A stretch of DNA of 64,000 nucleotides from Sanguibacter suarezii NBRC 16159 (GTDB taxonomy: Bacteria > Actinomycetota > Actinomycetes > Actinomycetales > Cellulomonadaceae): contig NZ_BCRT01000010.1 of the NCBI RefSeq assembly GCF_001552735.1, positions 248,001-312,000 on the forward strand, in the 5' to 3' direction. This document shows positions 1 through 8,377 of this stretch, piece after piece. The notes beneath the pieces were generated by a model that was not told the DNA's origin, did no database searches, and saw nothing but the letters and a program-made list of their open reading frames with translations. Made by a program: the position numbers and the translations under genes. How positions within the stretch are numbered: the first letter of the stretch is position 1; every line of letters starts with the position of its first letter.

Positions 1-1
1 G

Positions 2-526
2 GTCGCGGGGAACCCCGGCCCGCACGTGAGCCTGAGCCGAGCCGCTGGTCTCGTGTGCGTCGCGGTGACCGACGCGGGGCCGGTGGGGGTCGACTGCGAG
101 CGGTCCGGGGCCGCGGCCTTCACCGACTTCGCGGACGTGGGTCTCCACCCCCTCGAAGGGTCGACGGGGCCGGCGGAGCAGACTCTCACGTGGGTGCGCA
201 AGGAGTCCCTGGTCAAGGCCACCGGCGACGGGTTGGCCGTCGACCTGCGCCTGGTCCGGCTCACCGAGCCGGCGCAGGCCCCGCGTCTGCTCGCCTGGGA
301 GAGCGCCCGCCCGCCGGGCGTGGGGGTATGGATGCGCGACGTCGTCGGGCCGCCCGGTCACGTCCTGGCCGTGACGGTCCTGGCCGCTGGTGAACCACAG
401 GTCAGAGTGTGGCCGGGGGGACAGAGGGCGTCGTCGTGCCCGCCGTCCCAGCTGCCCCGTCTGACTCGCCTGTCTCCCCAGCCCCAGGCAGGGCAGGCAG
501 CGCTCGGACGTCCAGCCACGCGGTGA
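2..526 (+). CDS. 4'-phosphopantetheinyl transferase, C-terminal part
   Basis: Sfp-type enzyme that would load the phosphopantetheine arm of coenzyme A onto carrier-protein serines. The frame is open from the first bases, so the N-terminus lies outside the window. Visible family marks are the GVDCE segment (Asp and Glu of the magnesium site) and WVRKESLVKATGDGL, the conserved W-x-x-KE-x-x-x-K block. The last 40 or so residues are low-complexity and are read from DNA that is antisense to the end of the M1 peptidase gene, a 125-nt tail-to-tail overlap. The natural partner is the carrier domain of the synthetase encoded just downstream on the other strand (Ser603). Family assignment is strong; the target is inferred from position. 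Confidence 0.85.
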   Translation, partial: VAGNPGPHVSLSRAAGLVCVAVTDAGPVGVDCERSGAAAFTDFADVGLHPLEGSTGPAEQTLTWVRKESLVKATGDGLAVDLRLVRLTEPAQAPRLLAWESARPPGVGVWMRDVVGPPGHVLAVTVLAAGEPQVRVWPGGQRASSCPPSQLPRLTRLSPQPQAGQAALGRPATR

Positions 527-1811
527 ACAGCTCGCGCAGGCTCGCCCCCGTGACCTCCTCGGCGAGGGAGACGAAGTCCTCGGTCGTCACCGACCGGTAG
601 GCGAAGCGTGCCACCCACTCGCGCAGCAGCCGGAAGAACGCCTCGTCCCCGATCGTCACGCGCAGCGCGTGCAGGGTGAGGGCGCCGCGCTTGTAGACCC
701 GGTCGTCGAACATCTCGGCCGGTCCGGGGTCGCTCAGGAGCAGGTCCTGGGGGAGCGCTGCCAGACGCGCCCACTGCTCGGCGGCATGACGGGCGGCGGC
801 CGGGCCGCCAGACTCCTGGGACCACAGCCACTCCGCGTAGCAGGCGAAGCCCTCGTGCAGCCAGATGTCGCGCCAGTGCGCCACGGTCAGGGAGTTGCCG
901 AACCACTGGTGGGACAGCTCGTGGGCGACCAGCCGCTGGGTCTGCCAGCCGGGTGCGAGGAAGTTCGCACCGAAGATGGACAGGCCCTGGGCCTCGAGCG
1001 GGATCTCCAGGGCATCCTCGGTCACCACGACCGCGTACTCGGGGAAGGGGTAGGGCCCGAACAACCGCGTGAAGGCGTCGAGCATCTCGCCCTGGCGGGC
1101 GAAGGTGGCCGCGGCCTGGGCGGTGAGCTCGGGCGGGAAGACCAGTCGCATGCGCACCCCGCCGCCCGACGGCGCGGGCTCGGCGACGCGCTCGACGTAC
1201 CGTCCGATCTGCACGGTGGCCAGGTAGGTGGCCATCGGCTCGGTCTGCTCATAGGTCCACGTCGTGGTGCTCGCCCGGCGCCGCGAGCCGGTGAGCAGAC
1301 CGTTGGCCACGACGCGGTACTGCGAGGACGTGGTCACGCTCACGCGGTACGTCGCCTTGCTCGAGGGTCGGTCGTTGCACGGGAACCAGGACGGAGCGCC
1401 GTGCGGCTGGGAGGCGACGATCACGCCGTCGGCCAGCTCTTCCCAGCCGGCCTCGCCGTCCAGGCCGGGCACGGGGCGCGGGGAACCGCCGTAGGTGATC
1501 TGCGCGGTGAGCTCCTGGCCGGCAGCCAGCGGGGTGCGGGTCTTGACCACGAGCCGGCCAGGACGCTGGGAGTACTTGGCCGCGGGCGCACCGTCGACGG
1601 TCAGCCGGGTGACCCGCAGACCGTAGAGGTCGAGCGTGAACCTGCTCAGCGGGACGCGGGCGACCAGGCGCAGGGTCGCCGTGCCGGCCAGGGCGTTCGT
1701 CTCGACCGTGTAGTCCAGGGACAGGTCGTAGGACAGCACGTCGACGCTCAGGTCACCGTGCCCGGGCACGTAGGGGTCGGCTCCCGGGTCATGGCTCAGC
1801 AGCCCGCTCAT
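402..1811 (-). CDS. M1 family zinc metallopeptidase (aminopeptidase N-like)
   Basis: A 469-residue M1 peptidase without a signal peptide. The zinc site is complete: HELSH at residues 297-301 (His297, Glu298, His301) and Glu320 in WLHEGFACYAEW. The N-terminal all-beta domain (YDLSLDYTV onward) is typical of the family; the C-terminal helical domain of long aminopeptidases is absent. The start chosen is ATG at 1811, which overlaps the stop of the upstream synthetase gene (ATGA), so the two are translationally coupled. This coupling suggests work on the synthetase product, for instance trimming or self-protection, as zinc aminopeptidases do for epsilon-poly-lysine in producers. That role is inference; the peptidase family is clear. 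Confidence 0.88.
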   Translation of the reverse strand: MSGLLSHDPGADPYVPGHGDLSVDVLSYDLSLDYTVETNALAGTATLRLVARVPLSRFTLDLYGLRVTRLTVDGAPAAKYSQRPGRLVVKTRTPLAAGQELTAQITYGGSPRPVPGLDGEAGWEELADGVIVASQPHGAPSWFPCNDRPSSKATYRVSVTTSSQYRVVANGLLTGSRRRASTTTWTYEQTEPMATYLATVQIGRYVERVAEPAPSGGGVRMRLVFPPELTAQAAATFARQGEMLDAFTRLFGPYPFPEYAVVVTEDALEIPLEAQGLSIFGANFLAPGWQTQRLVAHELSHQWFGNSLTVAHWRDIWLHEGFACYAEWLWSQESGGPAAARHAAEQWARLAALPQDLLLSDPGPAEMFDDRVYKRGALTLHALRVTIGDEAFFRLLREWVARFAYRSVTTEDFVSLAEEVTGASLRELFTAWLDVRALPALPGAGETGESDGAAGTAGTTTPSVPPATL

Positions 1812-4800
1812 GCGCGGCCCTCCGTGGGGGCCGGGCGCGCGCCAGCAGCCTCGTCCTCGACCCAGGGGCCGATCGGGTTCCCGATCCACCGGGTCTTGTC
1901 AGGCACCGACTCGCCTCTCATGACCAACGACACCGGACCCACAGTAGCGTGCCGCCCGAGGGAGGCCGCGGGCAGGATGACGCTGTTCGGCCCGAGGGTC
2001 GCGCCCTCGCGCAGCACCACCGTGTCCAGGCTCAGCGTGCGGTCGTGGAAGAGGTGGGTCTGGACCACGCAGCCCTGGTTGACGGTCGCGCCGTCGCGCA
2101 GCTCGACGAGGTCCGCCTCCGGCAGCCAGTACGTCTCGCACCACACCCCCCGCCCGATCCGCGCACCCACCGAGCGCAGCCAGACGTTGAGCACCGGGGT
2201 GCCCACGGCGATCCGGGCGAAGAAGGGCGCGGCGAGCACCTCGACGAAGGTGTCGGCCAGCTCGTTGCGCCACACGAAGGAGCTCCACAGCGGGTGGTCG
2301 GTGAGCCGCACCCGGCCCACCAGCGCCCACTTGGCGGCGGTGGTCACCGCGGCGGCGAGCGCGCCGACCACGAGCAGCAGCGCCCCGCAGACGAGGGCCG
2401 CGCCCGGCCAGCCCGCCCACTCCTGCCCGGACCCGGCGACGAGCAGCAGGACGGTGACCACGCCCAGGCAGGTGGCGGCATGGACCATGACGGGGACCAG
2501 CCGGCACACCTCGATGAGCGCACGGGCGACCCGCAGCCGGGTCGGTGGGGCGTAGGTGCGCGACTGGTCGGGCTGTGCCACGACGCGGCGCAGCCGGGTG
2601 GGCGGGCTGCCCAGCCACGAGGTCCCCGACTTCGCCTTGGTGCGCCGCGGCGCGGCTGAGAGCACCGCGACCAGGCCGCCCTTGGGGACCTTGCGGCCGG
2701 CGGCGGTCATCCCGGAGTTGCCCACGAAGGCGTGCTTGCCGATCTTCACGGTCTCGATCCGCAGCCAGCCGTTGCCGAGCTCGTACATGCCCAGCATCGT
2801 GTCGTCCGCCAGGAAGGCACCGTCGTTGACCGAGGTCAGGCACGGGATGAGGAGCACGGTCGACGCCTCGGTGTCTCGCCCGACCTGCGCGCCGAGCGCT
2901 CGCAGCCAGGCCGGGGTCAAGGAGCTGGAGTACAGCGGGAACAGCCACGTCCGCGCCTCGTCCAGGACCCGCAGGATGGACCAGGCCTGCCAGGCGCGCA
3001 GCCCCTGGACGGGGTGGATGCCGCTGGTCAGCCCCACGGACAGCGCCCGCACCAGAGCCCAGATGCTCACCGCGAGGACGACGACGGCGACGACCGTGCC
3101 CAGCGGCAGCAGCAGGAGCGCCCGCGCGGCAGCGGCGCCCACCGACCCGGCGCTGGTCGCGCCGCCCTGGCTCGCGCGGCTGCCGGCGTCGACCACCTGG
3201 TCGACGACGAGGGCGCCGGCGCCGACCACCGCGACCACCGGCAGCGCGGCGATCAGGGCTGACATGGCCGCGTAGGCCCACAGCCAGCGCGGGCGGCGGG
3301 GCGGACGGGCGGTGCGCCAGGGCCCGCGTGCCGCGCCGGCCCGCTGAGCGGGGGCACCGGACCAGAACTCGTCGTCGGGCACGGTGCCCAGGACGGCTGA
3401 GCCGGGGGCGATCTCGGCGCGGGCGCCGACCCGCGCCCCCGCGCCCAGGGTGCTGCGAGCGCCCACCCGGGCGTCGTCGCCCACCCAGACCGCGCCGATG
3501 TGCAGCACGTCGCCGTCGATCCAGTGGGCGACGAGGTCGACCTCGGGCTCGATCGAGCAGCCCGCCCCCAGGGTCAGCAGCCCGGTGACCGGGGGGATGG
3601 TGTGCAGGTCGACGTCCGGTCCGACGGTCGCGCCGAGGGCGCGGGCGTAGAAGGGCATCCACGCCGCGCCGGACAGGGTGGTCGCGCCCAGCTCGTCGAC
3701 GAGTCGCTCGGCGAGCCAGAGCCGCAGGTGCACCTGCCCGCCACGCGGGTACTCACCCGGCCCGACGCCGGCAAGCAGCGCCCGGGCACCCAGCGCCGCG
3801 AGCACCATCCGTCCGTGCGGGAGGACGAGCACGGCCCAGCCGGCGGCGATCGCCCACGAGGAAGCCCGCGGCAACCACGCCACGTCCCACAGGCTCGCCA
3901 CGGCTGTGCTGGCCGCTGCCAGCCACACGAGCCAGCGCAGCCCGCCGATCGTGCGCAGGGCGAGGGAGAAGACGACCTGACCCGCCTGGGTGCGGCGGGG
4001 GACCGGGCGGACCTCGGTGTTGCGGCGACCGGTGGGGACCGCCATGGCGTCGAGGGTCGCGGCGAGGGCGGCGGCGGTGGGGTGCTCGTAGACGTCGGCC
4101 ACGGTCACCTCCGGGAACCGGGCGCGCAGCCGGGAGACGAGCTGGGCGGCGGTGAGGCTGCCGCCGCCGAGGGCGAAGAAGTCGTCCTCGCCCGAGGTGA
4201 CGACGGCTCCCAGGATCTCCAGCCAGAGCTCCTGGAGCCAGGACTCGGTGGGGCTGGCGGGGGTGGCGGTCGGGGCGCCGGGAGCGTCCTGTGCCGGGGT
4301 GCGGCCGGAGCGGGCAGACCCGGCGCGCGACCGGGCACCCGAGGAGGCATCGGACGGGGCGTCGGACGAGGCATGGGCGGACCGCGCGGCCGGCAGCGGC
4401 CACGGCAGGGCGTCGCGGTCGATCTTCCCCGAGGTCCGGGTGGGGAGCGTGTCCACCTGGGCCAGGCGCGGCACGAGGGCGGCGGGCATCGAGGCTCGCA
4501 GCTGCGTCATCGCGGTGCTCGCGGAGAACTCGGGCGTGGTGGTGACGTACCCGACGAGGATCGTGTTGCCGGACCCGGTCGTGCGGATCGCGGCCGCGGC
4601 GCCCTCGACCCCGGGCAGTGCCAGCAGCGCGCTGTCCACCTCGCCGAGCTCGACCCGTCGTCCGCCGATCTTGACCTGGTCGTCCACACGCCCGGCGAAG
4701 ACCAGCCCGGTGCCGTCGAAGGTGACCATGTCACCGCTGCGGTAGGCCCGGTCCCAGCCCAGGGTGGGCATCGGGGCGTACTTCTCCGCGTCCTTGACCG

Positions 4801-5965
4801 GGTCGAGGTACCGGGCGAGCCCGACGCCGCCGATGATCAGCTCGCCCGGGCTGCCGGTGGGCACCGGTTCCCCGGACGGGTCGACGACGGCCAGGTCCCA
4901 GCCGGCCAGCGGGAGCCCGATCCGCACCGGGGGCTCGGCGGTCAGCCGGGCCGCGCACGCCACCACGGTCGCCTCGGTGGGGCCGTAGGTGTTCCACAGC
5001 TCGCGGTCGGCGGTGGCCAGGCGGGCGCCGATCTCGGGCGGGCAGGCTTCCCCGCCGAGGATCACCAGTCGCACGGCGTCCAGGGCGCCCGGCGGCCACA
5101 GGGCGACGAGGGTGGGGACGGTGGACACGACGGTGATGTCGTTGGCGATCATCCACGGCCCGAGGTCCATGCCGCTGCGGACCAGCGACCGGGGAGCCGG
5201 GACGAGGCAGCCGCCGTGCCGCCAGGCCAGCCACATCTCCTCGCAGCTCGCGTCGAAGGCGACCGACAGCCCGGCCATCACCCGGTCCCCGGGGCCGAGC
5301 GGGGCGTCCTGGAGGAAGAGATGGGCCTCGGCGTCGACGAAGGCGGCGGCCGAGCGGTGGGAGACGGCGACGCCCTTGGGGGTGCCGGTCGAGCCGGAGG
5401 TGAAGATGATCCACGCGTCGTCGGTCAGGGCAGGGCCGTCCGCCGCGTCCGAGGAGGCGGGGGAGGGGAGCACGGGGGAGAGAGGCGCAGCGGACGCCCC
5501 GACCGCGACGGGGCGGCGGACGGCCACCGCGAGGTCGTTGCCGATGACCGCCGCGACGTCCGCCTCGGCGAAGACCGTGCGGGCCCGCTCGTCGGGGTCG
5601 TCGGCGTCGACCGGGACGTAGGCCGCTCCGGCCACCAGGACCGCGATGATGGCGACGTAGAGGTCGGTGGTTCCCGAGGCGATCCGCACACCGACCCGGT
5701 CCCCGCCGCCCACCCCGGCGCCGGCCAGCTCGCCCGCGAGGGCGTAGGCGGCGTCGGCGAGCTCGGCGTAGGTGAGCACCTGCGCCCCGTTGTCCAGGGC
5801 CGGTGCGTCGGGGAAGTCCTCCACGCTCTGGTGGAACACGTCCACCAGCGTGCGCGGCGGCGGGGCGTCGCCCGAGCGCAGCAGCGCAGCCGGGACGCGG
5901 GGAGGCGGGACGGGGTCGCCGGCGGTGTTCACGGACAGACCATGCCCCCTGTCGATGAATCGCAC
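1808..5965 (-). CDS. Pls/PosA-type single-module non-ribosomal peptide synthetase
   Basis: A 1385-residue membrane synthetase of the type that makes homopoly-amino acids such as epsilon-poly-L-lysine. An adenylation domain (about 35-520) has FTSGSTGTPKG, the core-A4 Asp238 in FDASCEEMW, NTYGPTEA and the A10 lysine Lys514 in SGKIDRD. A carrier domain follows, with Ser603 in GGGSL. The C-terminal half alternates hydrophobic segments (from about 665) with hexapeptide-repeat acyltransferase-like soluble domains, the Pls plan of A-T-membrane-C1-C2-C3. My by-eye specificity code is D-A-E-S-I-G-T-V-V; its buried Glu suggests a basic amino acid, but this is tentative. The start is GTG at 5965; a GTG about 12 codons inside with AGGGGG upstream is an alternative. 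Confidence 0.85.
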   Translation of the reverse strand: MRFIDRGHGLSVNTAGDPVPPPRVPAALLRSGDAPPPRTLVDVFHQSVEDFPDAPALDNGAQVLTYAELADAAYALAGELAGAGVGGGDRVGVRIASGTTDLYVAIIAVLVAGAAYVPVDADDPDERARTVFAEADVAAVIGNDLAVAVRRPVAVGASAAPLSPVLPSPASSDAADGPALTDDAWIIFTSGSTGTPKGVAVSHRSAAAFVDAEAHLFLQDAPLGPGDRVMAGLSVAFDASCEEMWLAWRHGGCLVPAPRSLVRSGMDLGPWMIANDITVVSTVPTLVALWPPGALDAVRLVILGGEACPPEIGARLATADRELWNTYGPTEATVVACAARLTAEPPVRIGLPLAGWDLAVVDPSGEPVPTGSPGELIIGGVGLARYLDPVKDAEKYAPMPTLGWDRAYRSGDMVTFDGTGLVFAGRVDDQVKIGGRRVELGEVDSALLALPGVEGAAAAIRTTGSGNTILVGYVTTTPEFSASTAMTQLRASMPAALVPRLAQVDTLPTRTSGKIDRDALPWPLPAARSAHASSDAPSDASSGARSRAGSARSGRTPAQDAPGAPTATPASPTESWLQELWLEILGAVVTSGEDDFFALGGGSLTAAQLVSRLRARFPEVTVADVYEHPTAAALAATLDAMAVPTGRRNTEVRPVPRRTQAGQVVFSLALRTIGGLRWLVWLAAASTAVASLWDVAWLPRASSWAIAAGWAVLVLPHGRMVLAALGARALLAGVGPGEYPRGGQVHLRLWLAERLVDELGATTLSGAAWMPFYARALGATVGPDVDLHTIPPVTGLLTLGAGCSIEPEVDLVAHWIDGDVLHIGAVWVGDDARVGARSTLGAGARVGARAEIAPGSAVLGTVPDDEFWSGAPAQRAGAARGPWRTARPPRRPRWLWAYAAMSALIAALPVVAVVGAGALVVDQVVDAGSRASQGGATSAGSVGAAAARALLLLPLGTVVAVVVLAVSIWALVRALSVGLTSGIHPVQGLRAWQAWSILRVLDEARTWLFPLYSSSLTPAWLRALGAQVGRDTEASTVLLIPCLTSVNDGAFLADDTMLGMYELGNGWLRIETVKIGKHAFVGNSGMTAAGRKVPKGGLVAVLSAAPRRTKAKSGTSWLGSPPTRLRRVVAQPDQSRTYAPPTRLRVARALIEVCRLVPVMVHAATCLGVVTVLLLVAGSGQEWAGWPGAALVCGALLLVVGALAAAVTTAAKWALVGRVRLTDHPLWSSFVWRNELADTFVEVLAAPFFARIAVGTPVLNVWLRSVGARIGRGVWCETYWLPEADLVELRDGATVNQGCVVQTHLFHDRTLSLDTVVLREGATLGPNSVILPAASLGRHATVGPVSLVMRGESVPDKTRWIGNPIGPWVEDEAAGARPAPTEGRA

Positions 5966-6075
5966 ATGAACGGCGGGTGTCCCTCAAGGGAGGCAGGTGG
6001 CCCGCCCGTGCGCCTGCCCCCAGAGTCGCACGCGGGGTGCGTCCCCGCCACGTCTGCCCTCGCGCGCGCGAGGCC

Positions 6076-6130
6076 TGTTCATCCGGGAGAAAGATCGGTA
6101 GGGTTACTAACAAACGTGCAGCGCAGACGA
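6076..6130 (+). promoter_or_regulatory. putative promoter/operator of the mutase-phosphorylase operon
   Basis: The 175-bp gap between the divergent synthetase and mutase genes has a relatively AT-rich patch just upstream of the mutase start. It contains TAGGGT, a possible -10, immediately followed by the 9-bp palindrome GTTACTAAC at 6103-6111, of the size and type bound by LacI-family sugar regulators. No good -35 was seen. The ribosome site GAGGAA lies a few bases before the ATG at 6141. Tentative. Confidence 0.3.
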
Positions 6131-6140
6131 GTGAGGAACT

Positions 6141-8333
6141 ATGGCCCAGCAGCAGTCCGCCCCGTCCACGATCGACCGAGGCACCGCCATCGTGCTCGCT
6201 GCCGGGGCCGACGACGCCTCGCGCGCGCTCCTCGAGCGCCCCCTCGGGGACAGCACCGTCGCCGGGCTGGCGGTGGCCACCGTCCGCCAGATGTTCGCCC
6301 CCGAGCGCATCATCGTCGTCGTGGCCGCGGGGGACACCACCCTGCCCGCCCTTCTCGGAGACGACCTCACCTACGTCGAGCAGACCGAGCCGCTGGGCAC
6401 CGGGCACGCGGCGGGCGTGGCCCGCGACGCGGTCCCGGCGGACACCGACGTCGTCCTCGTCGCCTACGCCGACACCCCGCTGCTGCGCCCGGACTCCCTG
6501 CGCGGGCTGGTCAACCGGCACCAGCTCAAGCAGGCCGACTTCTCCCTCCTCACAGCCGTCGTCGACCAGCCGCTGCCCTACGGGCGGATCGAGCGGGACG
6601 AGACCGGCCGGATCCGGGCGATCGTCGAGGTCGAGGACCTCGACGCCGGGGACGCGGCGATCCACGAGATCAACGTGGGCGCCTACGTCGCCGCGCCGTC
6701 GGTCCTCTTCGCCCAGATCGACGCCCTCGCTGAGGCCGGGGAGCACCGCCTGACCGAGATCGCCCAGCGCTTCCTCGACGCCGACGACGTCATCGTGTCC
6801 TACCAGATCTACGACACCGACGAGGTCCAGGGCATCAACACCGAGGCCGAGCTCGCCCTCGCCGCGGACATCGTGCTCGAGCGTCTCTTCGTGCCCACCA
6901 AGAACACCGACACCTCCATCCACTTCGGCACCGGCGGCTGGCGTGCGGTCATCGGGGAGGGGTTCACGCTGGGGAACCTGCGCCGGCTGTGCCAGGCCAT
7001 CGCCAACGAGGCCACCCGCAAGGGGATCGACCACCAGGGCGTGGTCATCGGCGGCGACCGCCGGTTCCTGTCCCGGGAGTCGGCCGAGGCCGCCGCGGAG
7101 GTCTTCGCCGGCAACAACATCTCCGTCCTGCTCCTGCCCGACGACGTCCCCACGCCCTTGGTGACCTTCGCCGCGCCCTACACCGGCTCGGCCTACGGGA
7201 TCATCATCACCTCCTCCCACAACCCCCCGGAGTGGAACGGCGTCAAGGTGTTCCGCGCCGACGGCTCCCTGCCCCTGGACGACGAGACCGACCGCTTCCA
7301 GGACGAGGCGAACGCGCTGCGCGTCGACGAGGTCATCACCCTCGACCTGCACCTGGCCCGCAAGGCCGGCATGGTCGTGGACCGGGCGCTGACCGAGCCG
7401 TACATCGACGCGATCGAGAAGATCATCGACGTCGATGCCGTGCGCGGCTCGGACCTGCGGGTCATCGTCGACCCGATGTACGGCACCTCTCAGCTCACGC
7501 TGGGCACCATCCTCAACGACATGCGGGTGCGCGCGGAGTTCATCCACGGTGCCCACAACCCGCTCTTCGGCGGCCACGCGCCGGCCCCTGACCTGCAGCG
7601 TCTGACCAGCCTCATCGGCATGATCACCAACGGCAAGGGTGCCTACGACCTGGGCATGGCCACCGACGGCGACTCCGACCGCATCGGGATCGTCGACGAG
7701 ACCGGGGAGTACATCTCGACCAACGACCTCCTGCTCCTGCTCTTCTGGTACCTGCACGAGGTCCGCGGCGAGAAGGGCGGCGTGGTCCGCAACATCGCGA
7801 CCACCCACCTGCTCGACCGCCTCGCCCGGCACTTCGGCGAGGAGTCCCGCGAGGTCAAGGTCGGCTTCAAGCACGTCACCGCCGGCATGGAGGAGATCGG
7901 CGCGGTGCTCGGCGGAGAGTCCTCGGGCGGGTTGACCGTCCGTGGCTGGATCCTGGGTAAGGACGGCATCTTCGCCTGTGCGCTCGTCGTCGAGATGCTC
8001 GCCGTGACCGGGAAGCGCATCTCCGAGCTGCGCGCGATGATCTACGAGATCACGGGCCGGCTGTACACCCTCGAGGCCGGGGTCCCGGCGACACCCGAGA
8101 TGCGCGTGGCCGTGCCGCGGCGACTGGCCGCGGACCCGCTGACCGCCGTCGGGCCGTACGCGGTGGTGGGCATCGACCACACCGACGGCACCAAGATCCT
8201 GCTCGAGAACGACAACTGGGCGCTGCTGCGCTTCTCCGGGACCGAGCCGGTGCTGCGCATGTTCGTCGAAGCCGACTCGCCCGAGAAGGCGAGCGAGCTC
8301 CTCGACTGGCTCAAGGGCTTCGTCACCGCCTGA
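6141..8333 (+). CDS. GlmU-like nucleotidyltransferase / phosphohexomutase fusion
   Basis: A 730-residue two-domain protein. Residues 15-235 resemble the GlmU uridyltransferase fold: TAIVLAAG, EPLGTGHA, AYADTPLL, YGRIERDETGRIRAIVE and HEINVGAY. Residues 255-725 are a complete alpha-D-phosphohexomutase: catalytic Ser359 in TSSHNPPEW, the metal loop DGDSDR with Asp509, Asp511 and Asp513, the sugar loop GGESSGG, and the phosphate loop RFSGTEP near 697-703. The nucleotide-binding signature GxGTRMxSxxPK after LAAG is degraded (ADDASRALLERPL), so the first domain may be altered or inactive. It sits 44 bp before a GH94 phosphorylase, whose sugar 1-phosphate product is the expected substrate: GlcNAc-1-P, or glucose-1-P if the phosphorylase acts on cellobiose. 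Confidence 0.82.
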   Translation: MAQQQSAPSTIDRGTAIVLAAGADDASRALLERPLGDSTVAGLAVATVRQMFAPERIIVVVAAGDTTLPALLGDDLTYVEQTEPLGTGHAAGVARDAVPADTDVVLVAYADTPLLRPDSLRGLVNRHQLKQADFSLLTAVVDQPLPYGRIERDETGRIRAIVEVEDLDAGDAAIHEINVGAYVAAPSVLFAQIDALAEAGEHRLTEIAQRFLDADDVIVSYQIYDTDEVQGINTEAELALAADIVLERLFVPTKNTDTSIHFGTGGWRAVIGEGFTLGNLRRLCQAIANEATRKGIDHQGVVIGGDRRFLSRESAEAAAEVFAGNNISVLLLPDDVPTPLVTFAAPYTGSAYGIIITSSHNPPEWNGVKVFRADGSLPLDDETDRFQDEANALRVDEVITLDLHLARKAGMVVDRALTEPYIDAIEKIIDVDAVRGSDLRVIVDPMYGTSQLTLGTILNDMRVRAEFIHGAHNPLFGGHAPAPDLQRLTSLIGMITNGKGAYDLGMATDGDSDRIGIVDETGEYISTNDLLLLLFWYLHEVRGEKGGVVRNIATTHLLDRLARHFGEESREVKVGFKHVTAGMEEIGAVLGGESSGGLTVRGWILGKDGIFACALVVEMLAVTGKRISELRAMIYEITGRLYTLEAGVPATPEMRVAVPRRLAADPLTAVGPYAVVGIDHTDGTKILLENDNWALLRFSGTEPVLRMFVEADSPEKASELLDWLKGFVTA

Positions 8334-8377
8334 CCCCTCATCCCCGACCACCCTCACGGACAGGATCGACCCCTCCC

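Noticed and set aside
669-2555. 628-residue plus-strand open frame
   Set aside because: Antisense shadow of the M1 peptidase and synthetase; no recognisable domain.
4731-8357. 1208-residue minus-strand open frame joining the synthetase region to the mutase region
   Set aside because: Covers the mutase gene in antisense and the synthetase in another frame; both overlapped genes have intact catalytic motifs.
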